Source: Burkholderia sp. BCC0322 (GTDB lineage Bacteria > Pseudomonadota > Gammaproteobacteria > Burkholderiales > Burkholderiaceae). Taken from it: a stretch of 64,000 bases of DNA. The stretch's first letter is position 1. Each line of letters opens with the position of its first letter. The notes under the pieces are model-generated. The model saw only the letters and a list, made by a program, of their open reading frames with translations. It was not told where the DNA came from and did no database searches. Positions 54,627 to 63,597 of this stretch are shown here, piece after piece. The position numbers and the translations under genes are program-made. The DNA lies in assembly GCF_902833045.1 (NCBI RefSeq), contig NZ_CADFDU010000006.1:62001-126000 (forward strand). Direction: 5' to 3'.

Positions 54627-55865
54627 TCACCACCAGCTTTCGACCTGAACCCCGAACATGTTTGTCGATTGCCGGCCGGCTGACCACGAACCCCAGTTCG
54701 CGCCCTGCGCGTCGAGTGCAGCCTGATTCCACGCAACACGGGTCGCGTAGAACCGCAGTTCGGGGCGGGTCATGAACTCGGGGCCGGTGCTGAACGCGAT
54801 CGCCGCCGTATATTTGTCGAGCTTCTGCAACGGGCCGCCGTTGACGCGCAGCGTCGACCAGCCGCACTCCGACAACAGCTTCACGTAGCGCGCGACCGCG
54901 TACGACACCCGTCCGCCGAACGAGGTGCCCGTCGTGCTGCCCGAACCATGCGCGCCTTGCCCGCGCTGGTACTCGGCAAGCGCCTGGCCGCCGAAGCGGC
55001 CGAGCTGCCAGGTAATGGAGTCGAGCAGTCGCACGCTGCGCGTGCCGTTCGGCTGGGTCAGATCGCCGAATCCCGTTTCGAGCGACGCATAGCCGGTGCT
55101 GCCTTGCAGCCACACCGAATTCGTGACGCCGGGCAGCAGGAAATTGGCCTTGTCGTACTTGAGCGTCAGCGCGCCGCCGAACGAGCCGCCGGGGAAATCG
55201 CCGCGCAGCACCTCGCCGATCACGCGAAGCTTGCCCTCGGACCCAACCGGAATGTCGTAGACGTCGACGTTCATGCGGGTCGCGTCCTTCCGGTTCAGGG
55301 TCGGGCTGTAATGCTGCTGGCTGCGGAACACGCTGACGCCGAGCCGGGCCGTCGCGCCGAGCGGAATGTTGGTCGCGCCGATGCCGGGATCGATCGTCGG
55401 GCCGCCGACGCTGTAGAAGAAGTGATCGACGATATGGACATCCTCGCGCTCGATGTAGCGTTTGCCGGCCCAGAAGATTGTCGACGGCGAGAACGCGTAG
55501 CCGCTCGTCGTCACGTACGCCTCCTTGGCGAAGTACTGTCCGTGGCTGCTCACGAAGCGGTTCGCGTCGGGATTCCAGTAGGTCGCGGTATACGCGGCGG
55601 ACCACGTGATGCCGCCGTCGAAATGAAACGTTTTCCTGAGACCGAGTTCCGTGTACGTATCGCCTTCGTTGCCGAGGCGGAACTCTTCGCCACCGTTGCC
55701 GAGCGCGTATTTGTTGACGTCGCCGCCGTTGGTCCTGTGCTCCGATACGAAGCCCGCGCGGACATAGCCGTTGAACTGGAAATCGTCGCCGAGATCCACC
55801 GCGAACGCGCTTGCGTACGGGTAAAGCGATACGGACGCGATCAGCGCGCCGATCCACGTTTTCAT
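54627..55865 (-). CDS. LamB/ScrY-like outer-membrane sugar porin
   Basis: Outer-membrane beta-barrel porin of the maltoporin family, 412 residues. It has a signal peptide ending near AFA (residue 22) and a mature start VDLGDDFQFNGYVRAGF that matches the LamB/ScrY N-terminus. Many aromatic beta strands follow (for example LRKTFHFDGGITWSAAYTA), and the C-terminus ends QVESWW, an aromatic last residue typical of barrels recognised by BAM. Position in the sucrose operon suggests a ScrY-like sucrose channel; the N-terminal coiled coil of enteric ScrY is absent. Confidence 0.86.
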   Translation of the reverse strand: MKTWIGALIASVSLYPYASAFAVDLGDDFQFNGYVRAGFVSEHRTNGGDVNKYALGNGGEEFRLGNEGDTYTELGLRKTFHFDGGITWSAAYTATYWNPDANRFVSSHGQYFAKEAYVTTSGYAFSPSTIFWAGKRYIEREDVHIVDHFFYSVGGPTIDPGIGATNIPLGATARLGVSVFRSQQHYSPTLNRKDATRMNVDVYDIPVGSEGKLRVIGEVLRGDFPGGSFGGALTLKYDKANFLLPGVTNSVWLQGSTGYASLETGFGDLTQPNGTRSVRLLDSITWQLGRFGGQALAEYQRGQGAHGSGSTTGTSFGGRVSYAVARYVKLLSECGWSTLRVNGGPLQKLDKYTAAIAFSTGPEFMTRPELRFYATRVAWNQAALDAQGANWGSWSAGRQSTNMFGVQVESWW

Positions 55866-55913
55866 GTCTGTCTCCAAACCTCTGATGGGTATTGATTGGC
55901 GAGAACGGCGTTG

Positions 55914-57350
55914 CTACGCGTCTCTTTTTTGTAGGGGCCACATACGGGTGTCGTGCAGCGTCAGCGGCTGGGTGGCGCTCACGCGTGGCGACGTTGTTGC
56001 CGATGTCGGGTAGCAGCGCGTCGTGAAGACCGCTTCGCCGTCGTTGACGAACAGCTCGACCGCACTGCCATCGACGAACAGCCGCAGCCGGGTGAGGTCG
56101 GATGCGGTTTCATAGGCCGCGTGTTCGTCGAACTGCCCGGCCGCGGGACAGTGCCGGACGAGCGTGAGCCGGCCGCGGCGACCGTCGCGAACGACGCGCA
56201 ACGCTTGCGCGTCGCTGTCGAACAGGTGCAGTACCCAGTCCGCGCCGGCTTCCGCGCGGATCGACATGTCCAGTTCCCACGCCGCGCCCGGTGATGGCGG
56301 CAGCGTCAACGATTCGCCGGCGGCAAGCCGGGTCTCCGGCACCCCGACTAGCGGCCCGCGCAGACGCTCGAGTTCGCGCAGCGGTTGCTGCCGCAACTGC
56401 CCGTTCTCGACGCGCAGTTCGCGCGGGAACGTCAGGCAGTGCGTCCAGCCGGCCGCGACGGTCGGCGTATCCGGCCGGGACGGCAGCCCCATCCAGCCGA
56501 TCATCAGCCGACGCCCGTCGGGCGCGTGCAGCGTCTGCGGCGCATAGAAATCGAAGCCGTGGTCGAGCATCCGGAAGCCGCCGTGCGCGAACGTCGCGGC
56601 ATTCACGTCGAGTCGGCCGACCAGATAGCCGGCCCGATCCTCGCGGTACGGGGCGCCGCTGCGCGCTTCCTCGATCTGCTGGCAGCAGATCAGTACGTGT
56701 TCGTCGTCCAGCGCGAACAGATCCGGGCATTCGATCATGTAGCAGGCATCGGTCGGCGCGAGCAGCTCGCCGACGATGCGCCACGTACGCAGATCCGGGC
56801 TCGTCGCGAGCACGACGGTTCCCTTCAGATCGTTGCGCTGGGCACCGAAGACGGCATGCCATGCACCGTTCTGCCGCCACACTTTCGGATCGCGGAAATG
56901 ATCGGTATAGCCGGACGGCGCGCCGTCGATCACCGGCCCGAGCTTCTCGAACCGCACGCCGTCGGACGAGCGCGCGAGGCACTGATGGCTCGCGCGGCCG
57001 CCCGAGTCGTCGCGCACGTTGCCCGTGTACATCAGCAGCATCGCGTCGTCCACGTCGATCGCGCAGCCCGAATAGCAGCCCTGCGCGTCGTACGGCCTAT
57101 CCGGCGCCAGCGCGATCGGCAAGGACTGCCAATGAATCAGGTCGGTGCTGACAACATGCGCCCAATGCTTGTTCTGATGCACGCAGCCGTCCGGATTCCA
57201 TTGGTAGAAGACGTGGTAAGCGCATTGCCAGTAAATCAGGCCGTTCGGGTCGTTGATCAGTCCGTACGGCGGGCACAGATGGAACGACGGCCGCCAGCGG
57301 TCGTCGCGGATGTCGAGCTTGGTCATGTCACGCACCGGACAGCTCTCCAT
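55914..57350 (-). CDS. scrB: Sucrose-6-phosphate hydrolase (GH32)
   Basis: Hydrolyses sucrose-6-phosphate, formed by the PTS, to glucose-6-phosphate and fructose. The 478-residue GH32 protein has the nucleophile motif LINDPNGLIYW, YHVFYQWNPDG, the transition-state motif FRDPKVWRQ, and the acid/base motif IECPDLFAL. A C-terminal beta-sandwich follows (RLRLFVDGSAVELFVNDGE). The start is ambiguous: ATG 57350 overlaps scrA by 23 bases, while ATG 57326 (MTKLDIRDDRW) lies just after the scrA stop and is where homology begins. It lies in the operon between the PTS permease and the porin genes. Confidence 0.92.
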   Translation of the reverse strand: MESCPVRDMTKLDIRDDRWRPSFHLCPPYGLINDPNGLIYWQCAYHVFYQWNPDGCVHQNKHWAHVVSTDLIHWQSLPIALAPDRPYDAQGCYSGCAIDVDDAMLLMYTGNVRDDSGGRASHQCLARSSDGVRFEKLGPVIDGAPSGYTDHFRDPKVWRQNGAWHAVFGAQRNDLKGTVVLATSPDLRTWRIVGELLAPTDACYMIECPDLFALDDEHVLICCQQIEEARSGAPYREDRAGYLVGRLDVNAATFAHGGFRMLDHGFDFYAPQTLHAPDGRRLMIGWMGLPSRPDTPTVAAGWTHCLTFPRELRVENGQLRQQPLRELERLRGPLVGVPETRLAAGESLTLPPSPGAAWELDMSIRAEAGADWVLHLFDSDAQALRVVRDGRRGRLTLVRHCPAAGQFDEHAAYETASDLTRLRLFVDGSAVELFVNDGEAVFTTRCYPTSATTSPRVSATQPLTLHDTRMWPLQKRDA

Positions 57351-58725
57351 AGGGCTTCTTCATGCCGACGCTGCGCAGCCAGGTCCCGGCGAATGCGACC
57401 GAAAACGCGAGCACGCCGCCGATCACGTAGTTGACCAGGCCATCCGGGCGCACGATCGCGAGCCCGGGCAAAGCCGTCAGGCCGAGCCCCGTCATGCCGA
57501 CGTGCGTCGCCACTACCCAGCCGCCGCCGACCGCGCCGCCGATCGCCGCGAACACGAATGGCCAGAAGAACCGCAGGTTGACGCCGAAGATCGCGGCTTC
57601 GGTAATGCCTGCCAGGCACGACAGTGCGGCGGGTATCGCAACCTGGCGGATCTTGTCGTCGCGCGTGGTGAAGAACACGGCGAGCGCCGCGCCGCCTTGC
57701 GCGACATTGGCCATCGACCAGATCGGCAGCAGGAAATTGATGCCGATCGCCGGACTGGCGAGCAGGCCTGCCTCGATCGCATGGAAGCTGTGGTGGATGC
57801 CCGTGATGACGATCATCGAATACAGGCCGCCGAACAGGATTCCCGCAAGCGCGCCGCCGTGCTGGTAGATCGCCTGCAGGCCGAACGACAGGCCGTCGCC
57901 GAGCGCGCGCCCGATCGGGCCGACCACGGTCAGCGCGATCGCGCCCGAAATCAGTAGCGTCAGGAACGGCGTGAAGATCAGGTCGATCGAGGCCGGGATG
58001 CACCGCTTCAGGCCCCGCTCGATCCACGACATCATCCAGACGGCCAGCAGGATCGGCAGGACGGTGCCCTGATAGCCGACCTTCGCGATATGCAGCCCGA
58101 ACAGATTCCAGTATTCATGGACGCCGGTGCCGAGCGTCCACGCATTCTGCAACTCGGGATGGATCATGATGCCGGCGAGCGCCGCCGCGAGAAACGGCGA
58201 AACGCCGAAATCGCGGGCCGCCGAGAAGGCGATCAGGATCGGCAGGAACACGAACGCCGTGCTCGCGAAGATATTCAGGATCTGGAAGCCGGCGCTGTTG
58301 CCGGCGACCCAGCCCATGCTTTTCAGCATGCCGAGCAGACCCATCAGCAGGCCGGATGCGACGATCACCGGAATGATCGGCACGAAGATGTTCGACAGCG
58401 TGCGCGCCAGCTTCTGTGCCGGGTTTTGCCGCGCCACGGCCTCCTGCTTCAGCGCGTCGAGCGATCCGGCGGCCGACGCGCCCAGCAGCGGCTGCAGGGC
58501 GTCGTGGACTTTTTCCACGATGCCCTGGCCAATGATGATCTGAACCTGTCCGGCGCCGCTGAACGATCCTTTCACGAGATCGATCGCGCCGATCGCGCCA
58601 TTGTCGACCTTGTCCGCGTCGTGGACGACGAGCCTCAGCCGGGTCGCGCAGTGCGAGAGCCGCGCGACGTTCGCGGCGCCGCCGATCAGCGGCAGCAACG
58701 CATGTGCGGTTTCGATTTCAGTCAT
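57328..58725 (-). CDS. scrA: PTS system sucrose-family EIIBC permease
   Basis: Inner-membrane sugar transporter that phosphorylates its substrate during uptake. The 465-residue protein begins with a IIB domain carrying the phospho-Cys26 in RLSHCATRLRLVV. A IIC domain of about ten membrane helices follows, with LQNAWTLGTG, FTPFLTLLISGAIAL and the IIC-type motif GITEAAIFGVNLRFFWPF. It lacks a IIA domain, which the fused partner at 52046-54574 supplies. The adjacent GH32 gene points to sucrose. The start is ATG 58725, preceded by AAGGAGGAG, an excellent ribosome site. Two operators lie 25-55 bases upstream. Confidence 0.92.
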   Translation of the reverse strand: MTEIETAHALLPLIGGAANVARLSHCATRLRLVVHDADKVDNGAIGAIDLVKGSFSGAGQVQIIIGQGIVEKVHDALQPLLGASAAGSLDALKQEAVARQNPAQKLARTLSNIFVPIIPVIVASGLLMGLLGMLKSMGWVAGNSAGFQILNIFASTAFVFLPILIAFSAARDFGVSPFLAAALAGIMIHPELQNAWTLGTGVHEYWNLFGLHIAKVGYQGTVLPILLAVWMMSWIERGLKRCIPASIDLIFTPFLTLLISGAIALTVVGPIGRALGDGLSFGLQAIYQHGGALAGILFGGLYSMIVITGIHHSFHAIEAGLLASPAIGINFLLPIWSMANVAQGGAALAVFFTTRDDKIRQVAIPAALSCLAGITEAAIFGVNLRFFWPFVFAAIGGAVGGGWVVATHVGMTGLGLTALPGLAIVRPDGLVNYVIGGVLAFSVAFAGTWLRSVGMKKPYGELSGA

Positions 58726-58749
58726 GTTCTCCTCCTTGAGTGGTCGATG

Positions 58750-58779
58750 TGGTATCGATGCCATATGGTATCGATACCA
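58750..58779. promoter_or_regulatory. Tandem LacI-type operators upstream of scrA
   Basis: TGGTATCGATGCCA (58750-58763, one mismatch in the dyad) and TGGTATCGATACCA (58766-58779, perfect palindrome) are separated by two bases. They match the third site over the regulator start and have the central CG typical of LacI-family operators. They lie between scrR and the scrA ribosome site, so a bound repressor would block scrA transcription. Confidence 0.78.
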
Positions 58780-58853
58780 CATCATCGTCTCTGATGCCCG
58801 GATCGGTTCGTTCGTCGGGCTTTCAGCCGGACGCCAGCGCCTCGCGCGTCCGG

Positions 58854-59873
58854 TCAGGTACTCCGGCGCAGCACGAGCCGGTACGGCATCACGGCACGCG
58901 ACACCTTGCCGTTCTTGGTCTCGCGCATTTCCAGCATCAGCCGGGCAGCCTCCGCGCCCGTGTCGGCGTAGTCGTAATGCACGGTCGACAGGGCAGGGCG
59001 CACCATGCGCGCCATGTCGCTATCGCCCATGCCCGCGACCGCCATGTCGTCGGGTACGCGGATGCCCCGGTCGTGCAGGCAGGCCATCACGCCGACCGCG
59101 AGCCGGTCGGTCACCGCCAGAATCGCCGTGCAGCGCGCGTCGCCCGTCATCCGCAGCAGGCGTTCCGCCGCTTCCTCGCCGGCCTCGGCCCGGAAACTCG
59201 CGCGGACGATCAGCTCCGGATCGACCGGCATGCCCCGCGCCCGGAATGCGTCGCCATAGCCCGCCGTTCGCTCGCCGCCGACCTGGAGATCCTCTTCGCC
59301 CACCGTCACGAGCCCGATGCGCGTATGCCCGCGGCCGAGCAGATGCTCGGTCATCTGGCGTGCCGCCGAGCGCTCGTTCTGAATCACGCTCGTGATGCCG
59401 AGATGGCTCGCGTCCTGCCCGATCATCACGATCGGCAGGCCCGCTTCGCGGATCGCGTCGACGAGGCCGCCGTTGACGGTCGTTCCGAGGTGCAGGACGC
59501 CCGCAACCCGCTGCCGGCGGAACAGATCGTAGGCCGCGGCTTCTTCCGCGACCGAGTTGTTCGTGTTGGCCAGCAGCATCTGGTAGCGCAGCGGTTCGAG
59601 CGTCGACGAGATGCCTGCCACGATTTCGCCCGTGGTATAGGAGTTGATCTTCGGAATGATCACGCCGATCAGCCCCGAGCGGTGGGACTTCAACTGCTTC
59701 GCCAGTTCCGACGGGGTGTAGTGCGTCTGCGATATCACGGTTTCGATGCGCTCGCGTACCTCCGCCTTCACGTAACCGGAATTGTTCAGCACGCGCGAGA
59801 CCGTGGACGTCGACACACCGGCAAGCGTGGCGATATCGCGAATGGTCAATCTCTTTTGTGGTATCGTTACCAT
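58854..59873 (-). CDS. LacI-family transcriptional regulator of sucrose genes (ScrR-like)
   Basis: A 339-residue LacI/GalR repressor. The N-terminal helix-turn-helix is LTIRDIATLAGVSTSTVSRVLNN (about 9-31), then the hinge helix. The periplasmic-binding-like core follows, with GLIGVIIPKINSYTTGEI, LIGLVTVGEEDL and MAVAGMGDSDMARM. The start is ATG 59873 within the operator TGGTATCGTTACCA, so the gene is probably autoregulated. It lies just upstream of scrA in the same direction. The effector is unknown; by analogy to ScrR it could be fructose or a derivative. Confidence 0.87.
   Translation of the reverse strand: MVTIPQKRLTIRDIATLAGVSTSTVSRVLNNSGYVKAEVRERIETVISQTHYTPSELAKQLKSHRSGLIGVIIPKINSYTTGEIVAGISSTLEPLRYQMLLANTNNSVAEEAAAYDLFRRQRVAGVLHLGTTVNGGLVDAIREAGLPIVMIGQDASHLGITSVIQNERSAARQMTEHLLGRGHTRIGLVTVGEEDLQVGGERTAGYGDAFRARGMPVDPELIVRASFRAEAGEEAAERLLRMTGDARCTAILAVTDRLAVGVMACLHDRGIRVPDDMAVAGMGDSDMARMVRPALSTVHYDYADTGAEAARLMLEMRETKNGKVSRAVMPYRLVLRRST
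59859..59872. promoter_or_regulatory. LacI-type operator overlapping the regulator start codon
   Basis: TGGTATCGTTACCA is a near-perfect palindrome that overlaps the first two bases of the regulator's start codon. It is the same motif as the two operators before scrA. Confidence 0.7.
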
Positions 59874-59879
59874 ATGCAA

Positions 59880-60898
59880 ATGGTACGGGACGCGGATCCG
59901 TCTGTAAATAGGGGAAACACGGAAGCGGGCGCGTCAGGGGCGCCGCGACGGATGCCCGAGGCGCCCGACGGGCCGGTTCGGATCGTTCGGCACGATACGC
60001 GTTCGACATTGCCCGGCTATGCGGTTACCGGCATGCGACAGTCGCCAGCATATACGCGTATGGCGAGCGCCAGCAGATCCTGCACAAGTGCAAGTGCCGC
60101 GCGATCACCGCGCAGTGCGTCGCGCTGGAGCCCGGCCAGCGTTGCGGCTCGTGCTCTATCCGTTCCTTCTCGCGTTCGACATGCACGCCGCGTTGCTGGA
60201 TGTCGTGCATGGCTACGATGCGATCGTCACGGCGCCCGCATCGAAGTCGGCAGCTCGCCGCAAGCGGCATGATCGGCGCGCCCCATGGCGCCGGAGCGAT
60301 GATGCTCGCTTTGGCGCTGGTCCATGCCACGCGTGACAGCCGCTTCGTCCAATTTCTTGCGCAACGCGATCGTCATCGCGGGATGAAGATGAACATGTGG
60401 GATCGCCTGAGTCATCAGCGATCGCGGTCGGAAACCTGAAGGCGAGGGTTGAGCAACCATTCCCGCGACGTGCATCGCGCAAGGCGGAATGAAATAAAAA
60501 TGAAAGTTTAAACGTAAGGTTAGAGAGCCGCACGCGCGCTGTCCTCGAGCGCGTCAATTCACTCGTTTCGACCCTCAGGAATAGACCGCCAGTGTCAAAA
60601 ATGCGGCGCTGCGTCGTTTTTCCCGATCGGCATCCTCGAGCAATACAAAAAATTACGCATAAAAATCATTGGCATAGGCCGTTTCTAAAAAATGATGCTC
60701 TGCTGCGCTGCAGAAAATAATCAATCGCCTTATGCTGGTTAACCCGATCGCGTTTGAGCGACGTCAAGTTTTCCGGTGATGTCGCTTTACATTTTGCCAA
60801 CACCGGCGATTCACGAAATCTATCTTTCAAATTGATTTCGTTCCTTTCGTCCCGCCTGTCCCCGATGCAGTGCGCGACTTCATCTAGGCCTTGTTGAC
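59880..60898. other. About 1 kb region without recognised gene, before the nuoM-like gene
   Basis: The first half is GC-rich, with several open frames of 60-110 codons on both strands, none resembling a known family. The second half (about 60480-60850) is more AT-rich than its surroundings, with AT-rich runs such as AAAAATTACGCATAAAAATC near 60650. It looks like a decayed or horizontally acquired spacer that also holds the promoter of the respiratory genes. No promoter could be assigned with confidence. Confidence 0.5.
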
Positions 60899-62428
60899 AT
60901 GCATGATTTTCCCTTCCTGAGCCTGGCCATCTGGGCTCCGATCCTGTGCGGCGCGTGCCTGCTGCGCGCCGGTTCCGATCGTCATCCACGCCGTACGCGG
61001 CTGATCGCGCTCGTCGGCGCGCTGGTGGGGCTTGCGGCGGTCGCGCCGCTGGTTGCCGGTTTCGATGCGCACTCGGCCGCGATGCAGTTCGTCGAAAGCC
61101 GCAACTGGCTGGCGGCATTCAATTCCGGATGGCGGGTCGGCATCGACGGCGCGTCACTGTGGCTCGTCGTGCTGACCGCGTTCACGACGCTCGTGGTGGT
61201 GGTGGCGTCGTGGGAGTCGGTCACGGTACGCGTCGCGCAGTACTACGCGTCGTTCCTGATCCTGTCGGGGCTGATGGTCGGCGTGTTCGTCGCACAGGAC
61301 GGGCTGCTGTTCTTCATCTTCTTCGAGGCGACGCTGATCCCGCTTTACCTGCTGATCGGCACGTGGGGGCGCGAGCGGCGCGTGTACGCGGCCGTGAAAT
61401 TCTTCTTCATCTCGTTCGCCGGCTCGCTGTTGCTGCTGATGGCGATGCTGTACCTGTACGCGCAGTCGCATACGTTCGACATGGCCGTATGGCGCACGCT
61501 GCAGCTCGGCTTCGCACCGCAGTTGCTGGTGTTCCTCGGCTTCTTCGCCGCATTCGCGGTCAAGGTGCCGATGTGGCCGGTCCACACGTGGCTGAGCGAC
61601 GTCTACACCGACGGCCCGACCGGCGCCGCGCTGATGCTCGCGATGCTCAAGCTCGGCGGCTACGGGTTCCTGCGCTTCGCGCTGCCGGTCACGCCCGATG
61701 CGAGCCACTTCTTCGCGCCGGCCGTGATCGCGCTGTCGCTGTTCGCGATCATCTATGCGAGCCTGATCGCGCTCGCGCAGACCGATCTCGGCAAGCTGCT
61801 CGCGTATTCGACGGTCGCGCACATGGGGATCGTCACGCTCGGGCTCTTCCTGTTCAACCGGATCGGTGTCGAAGGCGCGATCGTGCAGCTCGTGTCGTAC
61901 GGCTTCGTCGCGGGCGCGATGCTGTTGTGCGTGAACGTGCTCGTCGATCGCACCAAGCAGCGCGAGATTGCCGCGTATGGCGGCGTCGCGGGCGTGATGC
62001 CGCGTTTCGCGACCTTCACGGTGCTGTTCGCGATGGCCAACGTCGGCCTGCCGGGCACGTCGGGGTTCGTCGGCGAGTTCATGGTCATCATGGGCGCGAT
62101 CCGCTTCAACTTCTGGATCGGCGCCATCGCGGCACTCACGCTGATCCTCAGCGCGTCGTACACGCTGTGGATGCTCAAGCGCGTCGTGTTCGGCAAGGTC
62201 GCGAGCCAGCGGATCGCGAAGCTCGCCGACCTGAACCGCCGCGAGGTCGTGATGTTCGCGTCGCTCGCACTGGTCGTGCTGGCGGTCGGCATCGATCCGA
62301 AGCCGTTCACCGACGCGATCGATCCGACCGTCGGCAGGCTGATCGAAGATGCGAGCCATTCGAAGCTGCCGACAGCGGACGGCCCCGTGCAGCCGCAGCC
62401 GTCGTACATGGCATCGACGCACGGCTGA
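60899..62428 (+). CDS. Orphan NADH-quinone oxidoreductase subunit M-like protein
   Basis: A 509-residue membrane protein of the proton-pumping complex I subunit 4 (NuoM)/MrpD family. ILSGLMVGVFVAQDGLLFF leads into FFEATLIPLYLLIGTWG, and KVPMWPVHTWLSDVYTDGP matches the conserved NuoM segment with the Lys/His in the proton path. About 14 hydrophobic helices are present. No other nuo genes lie nearby, so it is an extra or substitute copy rather than the nuo operon gene. The start is ATG 60899. A strong hairpin follows, and cyoA begins 279 bp downstream. Confidence 0.86.
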   Translation: MHDFPFLSLAIWAPILCGACLLRAGSDRHPRRTRLIALVGALVGLAAVAPLVAGFDAHSAAMQFVESRNWLAAFNSGWRVGIDGASLWLVVLTAFTTLVVVVASWESVTVRVAQYYASFLILSGLMVGVFVAQDGLLFFIFFEATLIPLYLLIGTWGRERRVYAAVKFFFISFAGSLLLLMAMLYLYAQSHTFDMAVWRTLQLGFAPQLLVFLGFFAAFAVKVPMWPVHTWLSDVYTDGPTGAALMLAMLKLGGYGFLRFALPVTPDASHFFAPAVIALSLFAIIYASLIALAQTDLGKLLAYSTVAHMGIVTLGLFLFNRIGVEGAIVQLVSYGFVAGAMLLCVNVLVDRTKQREIAAYGGVAGVMPRFATFTVLFAMANVGLPGTSGFVGEFMVIMGAIRFNFWIGAIAALTLILSASYTLWMLKRVVFGKVASQRIAKLADLNRREVVMFASLALVVLAVGIDPKPFTDAIDPTVGRLIEDASHSKLPTADGPVQPQPSYMASTHG

Positions 62429-62502
62429 TCGCGGCAGGTCGCGCGAGCGGGGCGCATCGCACGGCGGCGGTGCGGTCGTTGCACGCACATCGATCCGGTC
62501 CT

Positions 62503-62535
62503 GGCCCGGCGCACGCCGCGCCGGGCCGGCTTTCG
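62503..62535 (+). terminator. GC-rich terminator-like hairpin after nuoM-like gene
   Basis: GGCCCGGCGC (62503-62512) pairs perfectly with GCGCCGGGCC (62518-62527) around a five-base loop. Only CTTT follows, so it may be a weak terminator or a processing hairpin. Confidence 0.5.
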
Positions 62536-62706
62536 GCTGCGTGAAATTGCCCCGCGACAATCTGTCTCACAGCAGATTCTGCAATGATGATTTTCCGCAT
62601 TAGCTGGTTTTTCATCGCACTCGCGCGACGTATGATTCGGCCACTTTCGTGGATCGAATGCGCATCGGGCATACGCAAACGGATTCAATGACCCTCGGGC
62701 TGTGTG

Positions 62707-63594
62707 ATGAAAAGAAAAGCTTCAAAAGGCGGGGCGGCGCTGATGTCGATCGGCGCGGCTTTGAGCCTGTCAGGCTGTAATTTAGATGTACTAAATCCGA
62801 AAGGAAGCGTGGGCGCTGCCGAAAAGGCACTGATCGCGACGTCCACCTGGGCGATGCTGATCGTCGTCGTGCCGGTGATTCTGCTCACGCTGTGGTTCGC
62901 GTGGCGGTATCGCGCGTCGAACCGCAACGCCACCTACGCGCCGGACTGGTCGCACTCGACCGCGATCGAGGTCGTGATCTGGACGGTGCCGACGCTGATC
63001 ATCCTGTTCCTCGGCGTGCTCACGTGGAAGACCACGCACGAGCTCGACCCGTACAAGCCGCTCGAGTCGTCGGTGAAGCCGATCGACGTCGAGGTCGTCG
63101 CACTCGACTGGAAGTGGCTGTTCATCTATCCGGAGCTCGGCATCGCGTCGGTGAACCAGCTCGCGATTCCGGTCGGCACGCCGGTGAATTTCCGCATCAC
63201 GTCGGATTCGGTGATGAACTCGTTCTTCATCCCGCAGCTCGGCGGCCAGGTCTATGCGATGGCCGGCATGCAGACGCGCCTGCACCTGATTGCCGACGAG
63301 CCCGGCAACTTTGCGGGCACGTCGGCCAACTTCAGCGGCCGTGGCTTCTCCGACATGAAGTTCCGCACGCTCGCCGAGCCGCGCGAACAGTTCGATGCAT
63401 GGGTGCAGAAGGTGAAGGCGTCGCCGGAGCGGCTCGACGCGACCGTGTACGGCACCGTCGCGCAGCCGAGCGAGAAGGCGCCCGTACGCTACTTCTCGTC
63501 GGTCGATCCGCGGCTCTTCCACAACATCATCGCGAAATACAACGATGGCCACGTCCTCGACCTGAAGGACGCCGCCTGCGGCACGAAGGGGTAA
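62707..63594 (+). CDS. cyoA: Cytochrome bo3 ubiquinol oxidase subunit II
   Basis: Subunit II of the proton-pumping quinol oxidase. The 295-residue protein has a lipoprotein signal ending SLSGC (Cys24), two membrane helices (WAMLIVVVPVILLTLWFAWR and VIWTVPTLIILFLGVLTW) and a cupredoxin-like C-terminal domain. The CuA ligands of cytochrome c oxidase are not present, so it is the quinol type. The start is ATG 62707; GTG 62704 would add one residue. cyoB follows after 3 bp. Confidence 0.92.
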   Translation: MKRKASKGGAALMSIGAALSLSGCNLDVLNPKGSVGAAEKALIATSTWAMLIVVVPVILLTLWFAWRYRASNRNATYAPDWSHSTAIEVVIWTVPTLIILFLGVLTWKTTHELDPYKPLESSVKPIDVEVVALDWKWLFIYPELGIASVNQLAIPVGTPVNFRITSDSVMNSFFIPQLGGQVYAMAGMQTRLHLIADEPGNFAGTSANFSGRGFSDMKFRTLAEPREQFDAWVQKVKASPERLDATVYGTVAQPSEKAPVRYFSSVDPRLFHNIIAKYNDGHVLDLKDAACGTKG

Positions 63595-63597
63595 CGC

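Noticed and set aside
60019..60336. A possible small gene of about 105 codons in the gap before the nuoM-like gene
   Set aside because: No ribosome site and no family match; composition is similar to the GC-rich open frames found by chance nearby.
50158..61000. A tRNA-bounded genomic island with an integrase and direct repeats
   Set aside because: No integrase, no second copy of the tRNA 3' end and no transposase were found, although the sucrose operon looks accessory.
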